Origin: Damh-18 sp036275695
GTDB lineage: Bacteria; Patescibacteriota; Minisyncoccia; Phycocordibacterales; UBA918
DNA length: 13,965 nucleotides
Reading direction: 5' to 3'
Assembly (NCBI GenBank): GCA_036275695.1
Contig: DASUDI010000023.1
Coordinates: 1 to 13,965, forward strand
The translations under genes were made by a program, and so were the position numbers. Each line of letters begins with the position of its first letter. Within the stretch, counting starts at the first letter, position 1. Below the pieces are notes generated by a model. That model saw nothing but the letters and a program-made list of their open reading frames with translations, had not been told where the DNA came from and made no database searches. Shown here piece after piece: positions 12,234 to 13,965 of the stretch.

Positions 12234-13823
12234 TTATGTGTGTGCATAGTGAGTCTTTGTGTCGCGCGCGCTCTTATGCGCAAGATACGCCGTAAGTATG
12301 AGTACTATGAGTAACAACATACCGAAAAGTACCTTTTTAATAAAAACATCAAATCCCGGAGCAACAATCCCTCCCACCACTTCCTCAATATCGCTTATGA
12401 GGACACCCCCAACGTACCCAATCTGCTGTGTCTTATAATCAAAAACAGTAATCTGTATAGGGTATGTCCCGTCTACGCCAAAGGGTGCAATGGTGCTCGT
12501 ATACGCGGTTTTATCACTATTTATACGGAGTAAAAATGACAGCGTGCGCGCATTTTCCGCGCTTGATTCACGCATCACCACAAGAATAGTCTTCAAATGT
12601 TCTGGAAGTCGTTCATATGGAATTGAGAGCGTGAGTTGTTTTGAACCGTCAATATATACATTCCCTCCTGAAACTTCGAGGACGGCCCCATCCTGCATGA
12701 ATGTAATATCGGTGAACTCTAGCGCCACGGGGTTTACCTCTGGATTTGGCTCATACTCCTCCACAACCACCGTAGGCACTCCCTCGCGTGTACGTACCAC
12801 CACGCGCGTCACTCCACCAGAAGAAATGTTACCTGTGTGATCATACGAAAATATTGTGTAGTAGTACACTCCGTCTTTTGTGGCTACGTCTTTATCGCGC
12901 GCATCTTCCCCATCTCCTTCATATACCACATACCCATCAGCGACGTCACTTGGGTAAAATACATCACTTCGCATCACGCGCACCTTATGAAAATCAACAT
13001 CGTGAGGATTTTTCCACGTAAGGTTAATATCACCATTATCCTGATATGCCGAAATAGCCATAACATTCCCTGGTGGATAAATATCATCTACCGGCAGTGT
13101 CTTAAACGTACCCATATACATAACACCACGCCTTCCACCTCGCCCCTCGCCTTCAATACTAAAATAATAGTGTGTGTTTGGCTTCAAATCAGAAATTGTT
13201 GTTTCATGACGCATCTCGTACGCATACTCGGCAAATGAACCAATTTCGTATGATGGTGTCTCGCCAATACGCACCACCGCCTTCACATACGTTCTTGTCT
13301 GATATTGCATGAGCACGCTCTTTTGAGTAGGTAACACAACAATAGACGCAATCATGTCGTTCATGGGAATGATACGGGTACCCTGAGTTGTGGCAGTATC
13401 ACCTTCTTCGGGTGATGCCGCGCGAAGTGTGGTTGTTGCCACCACCGTAGAAGACGCTGACTCATTAAAGACAGTGTCATACGCCGTAACGTAATAAGTG
13501 TATGTTGTAGAAGCAGTAAGCCCCGTATCCATATACGTCGTTGCGGTAGTGGTGGCAATACGTACCCCATCACGCCACACGTGATATCCCGCAAGTTGCC
13601 AGTCATCCACTGACGCATTCCACGATAGATTTATTTGCGTTGTCGCAATGGGTGTCGCGCTCACATTAGAGGGAATTGTGGGGGGTGCAACATCTGATCC
13701 CACAGTCATCTCAACAGAAAAATCTTCAGCATGCACACAAAAAATACTCGAAAGTGAAAAGGTGACTATCAATAAAAAAAATGCGGTGCATCGAGAAATG
13801 CTCATTACTGAAATACACTTCAT
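12234..13823 (-). CDS. Exported FN3-repeat protein with C-terminal membrane anchor
   Basis: This is a predicted surface protein of 529 aa from the ATG at 13823. Residues about 1-32 form a signal peptide (basic start, core FFLLIVTFSLSSIF, cleavage near HA-ED). A first fibronectin type III domain spans about 45-132 (PSNVSATPIATTQINLSW to TYTYYVTAYD). A second FN3-like, purple-phosphatase-type domain lies at about 160-245 (LKPNTHYYFSIEG). A third FN3 spans about 247-345 (PPGNVMAISAY to YYYTIFSYDHTGN). A further beta-rich region (about 355-480) precedes one transmembrane helix (498-514) and a short basic tail, so most of the protein should be outside the membrane. Function is unknown; adhesion or pilus/surface assembly is a guess. 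ATG 13805 is an alternative start that keeps the signal peptide. Confidence 0.85.
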   Translation of the reverse strand: MKCISVMSISRCTAFFLLIVTFSLSSIFCVHAEDFSVEMTVGSDVAPPTIPSNVSATPIATTQINLSWNASVDDWQLAGYHVWRDGVRIATTTATTYMDTGLTASTTYTYYVTAYDTVFNESASSTVVATTTLRAASPEEGDTATTQGTRIIPMNDMIASIVVLPTQKSVLMQYQTRTYVKAVVRIGETPSYEIGSFAEYAYEMRHETTISDLKPNTHYYFSIEGEGRGGRRGVMYMGTFKTLPVDDIYPPGNVMAISAYQDNGDINLTWKNPHDVDFHKVRVMRSDVFYPSDVADGYVVYEGDGEDARDKDVATKDGVYYYTIFSYDHTGNISSGGVTRVVVRTREGVPTVVVEEYEPNPEVNPVALEFTDITFMQDGAVLEVSGGNVYIDGSKQLTLSIPYERLPEHLKTILVVMRESSAENARTLSFLLRINSDKTAYTSTIAPFGVDGTYPIQITVFDYKTQQIGYVGGVLISDIEEVVGGIVAPGFDVFIKKVLFGMLLLIVLILTAYLAHKSARDTKTHYAHT

Positions 13824-13829
13824 AACATC

Positions 13830-13835
13830 ATTATA
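13830..13835 (-). promoter_or_regulatory. TATAAT before the FN3 gene
   Basis: A perfect TATAAT (minus strand) ends 6 nt before the ATG at 13823, the same spacing as at tktN and the PfkB gene. It also contains the TAA stop of the upstream gene, so it may be a real -10 or a by-product of tight operon packing. No -35 is seen. Confidence 0.35.
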
Positions 13836-13965
13836 ACGGAAGCGCGGTAAGAGTAGTGGTTGCGGTATACACACCCGCGGTTTGCACCGCAGAACCACCA
13901 ACTCCCACTCGGAAATAGATATTCGTAAGGGTGCCGTTTGGCGTATTTGAATTAGCCCTACCCGC
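13831..13965 (-). CDS. C-terminal end of a probable exported protein (partial)
   Basis: The frame enters at the right edge of the window and ends in TAA, giving the last 44 residues. They contain a repeated beta-strand pattern (NTPNGTLTNIYFRVGVGGS, then AGVYTATTTLTALPL). Thr/Gly/Val-rich ends of this type, with GVYTAT-like final strands, are common in secreted surface proteins, including those with C-terminal beta-sandwich repeats. The stop lies 7 nt before the FN3 gene start, so the two are probably one operon of surface proteins. The start and main domains are outside the window, and the family cannot be named. Confidence 0.7.
   Translation of the reverse strand, partial: AGRANSNTPNGTLTNIYFRVGVGGSAVQTAGVYTATTTLTALPL

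Noticed and set aside
1..13965. CRISPR array, insertion sequence, phage or defence system
   Set aside because: No regularly spaced repeats, transposase, integrase or defence-type domain was seen on either strand; the genes are housekeeping, metabolic or surface proteins.
1..13965. Alternative genetic code (UGA as glycine) as in some CPR lineages
   Set aside because: rpiB and gapA end naturally at TGA at the expected family lengths, and conserved glycines are encoded by GGN in all genes read here.

Overview
The window looks like ordinary chromosome from a small-genome bacterium, most likely a Candidate Phyla Radiation (Patescibacteria, Parcubacteria-like) organism. This is inferred from a compact layout, a short EF-Ts (194 aa), a short RF1, a split transketolase, a PfkB-type sugar kinase beside non-oxidative pentose phosphate genes, almost no Shine-Dalgarno motifs, and signal-peptide/FN3/coiled-coil surface proteins. 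TGA is used as a normal stop (rpiB and gapA end in TGA), so this is not a lineage that reads UGA as glycine. No taxonomic marker is present, so the placement is an inference.

Layout, left to right. (1) 1-210: a minus-strand tRNA-Thr(TGT) enclosed by a 20-bp perfect inverted repeat, and next to it a degenerate tRNA-Thr-like copy interrupted by a strong hairpin. (2) 298-3542, minus strand: a translation block read right to left as rpmE (bL31), prfA (RF1), rpsB (uS2), tsf (EF-Ts) and a small membrane protein. A strong terminator lies between rpmE and prfA. (3) 3598-5803, minus strand: a hairpin/repeat cluster, a secreted coiled-coil lytic transglycosylase, a 22-bp-stem terminator, and rplY (bL25/CTC). 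(4) 5930-7988: a divergent pair, a D-2-hydroxyacid dehydrogenase (minus) and a PfkB-family kinase (plus), sharing a 73-bp intergenic region. (5) 8008-12179, minus strand: a sugar-phosphate cluster read as gapA, rpiB, rpe-like, tktN, tktC. It ends at a bidirectional terminator facing the PfkB gene. (6) 12234-13965, minus strand: an FN3 surface protein anchored near its C-terminus, and the C-terminal 44 codons of another probable exported protein whose stop codon lies inside a TATAAT hexamer 7 nt before the FN3 start.

Functionally, region 5 encodes the non-oxidative pentose phosphate interconversions (RpiB, Rpe-like, two-subunit transketolase) plus GAPDH. This fits the published view that many CPR bacteria lacking classical phosphofructokinase route sugars through pentose phosphates into lower glycolysis. 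The PfkB kinase and the hydroxyacid dehydrogenase may feed and drain that route.

I found no mobile element, CRISPR array, defence system or clearly new multi-gene system. The more unusual signals are the tRNA-Thr/tRNA-like tandem, the repeated placement of a -10-like hexamer 6-7 nt before start codons (suggesting leaderless mRNAs), an Rpe homologue lacking both metal-binding histidines, and strong terminator hairpins placed directly against downstream starts or promoters. No intergenic stretch exceeds 300 bases.
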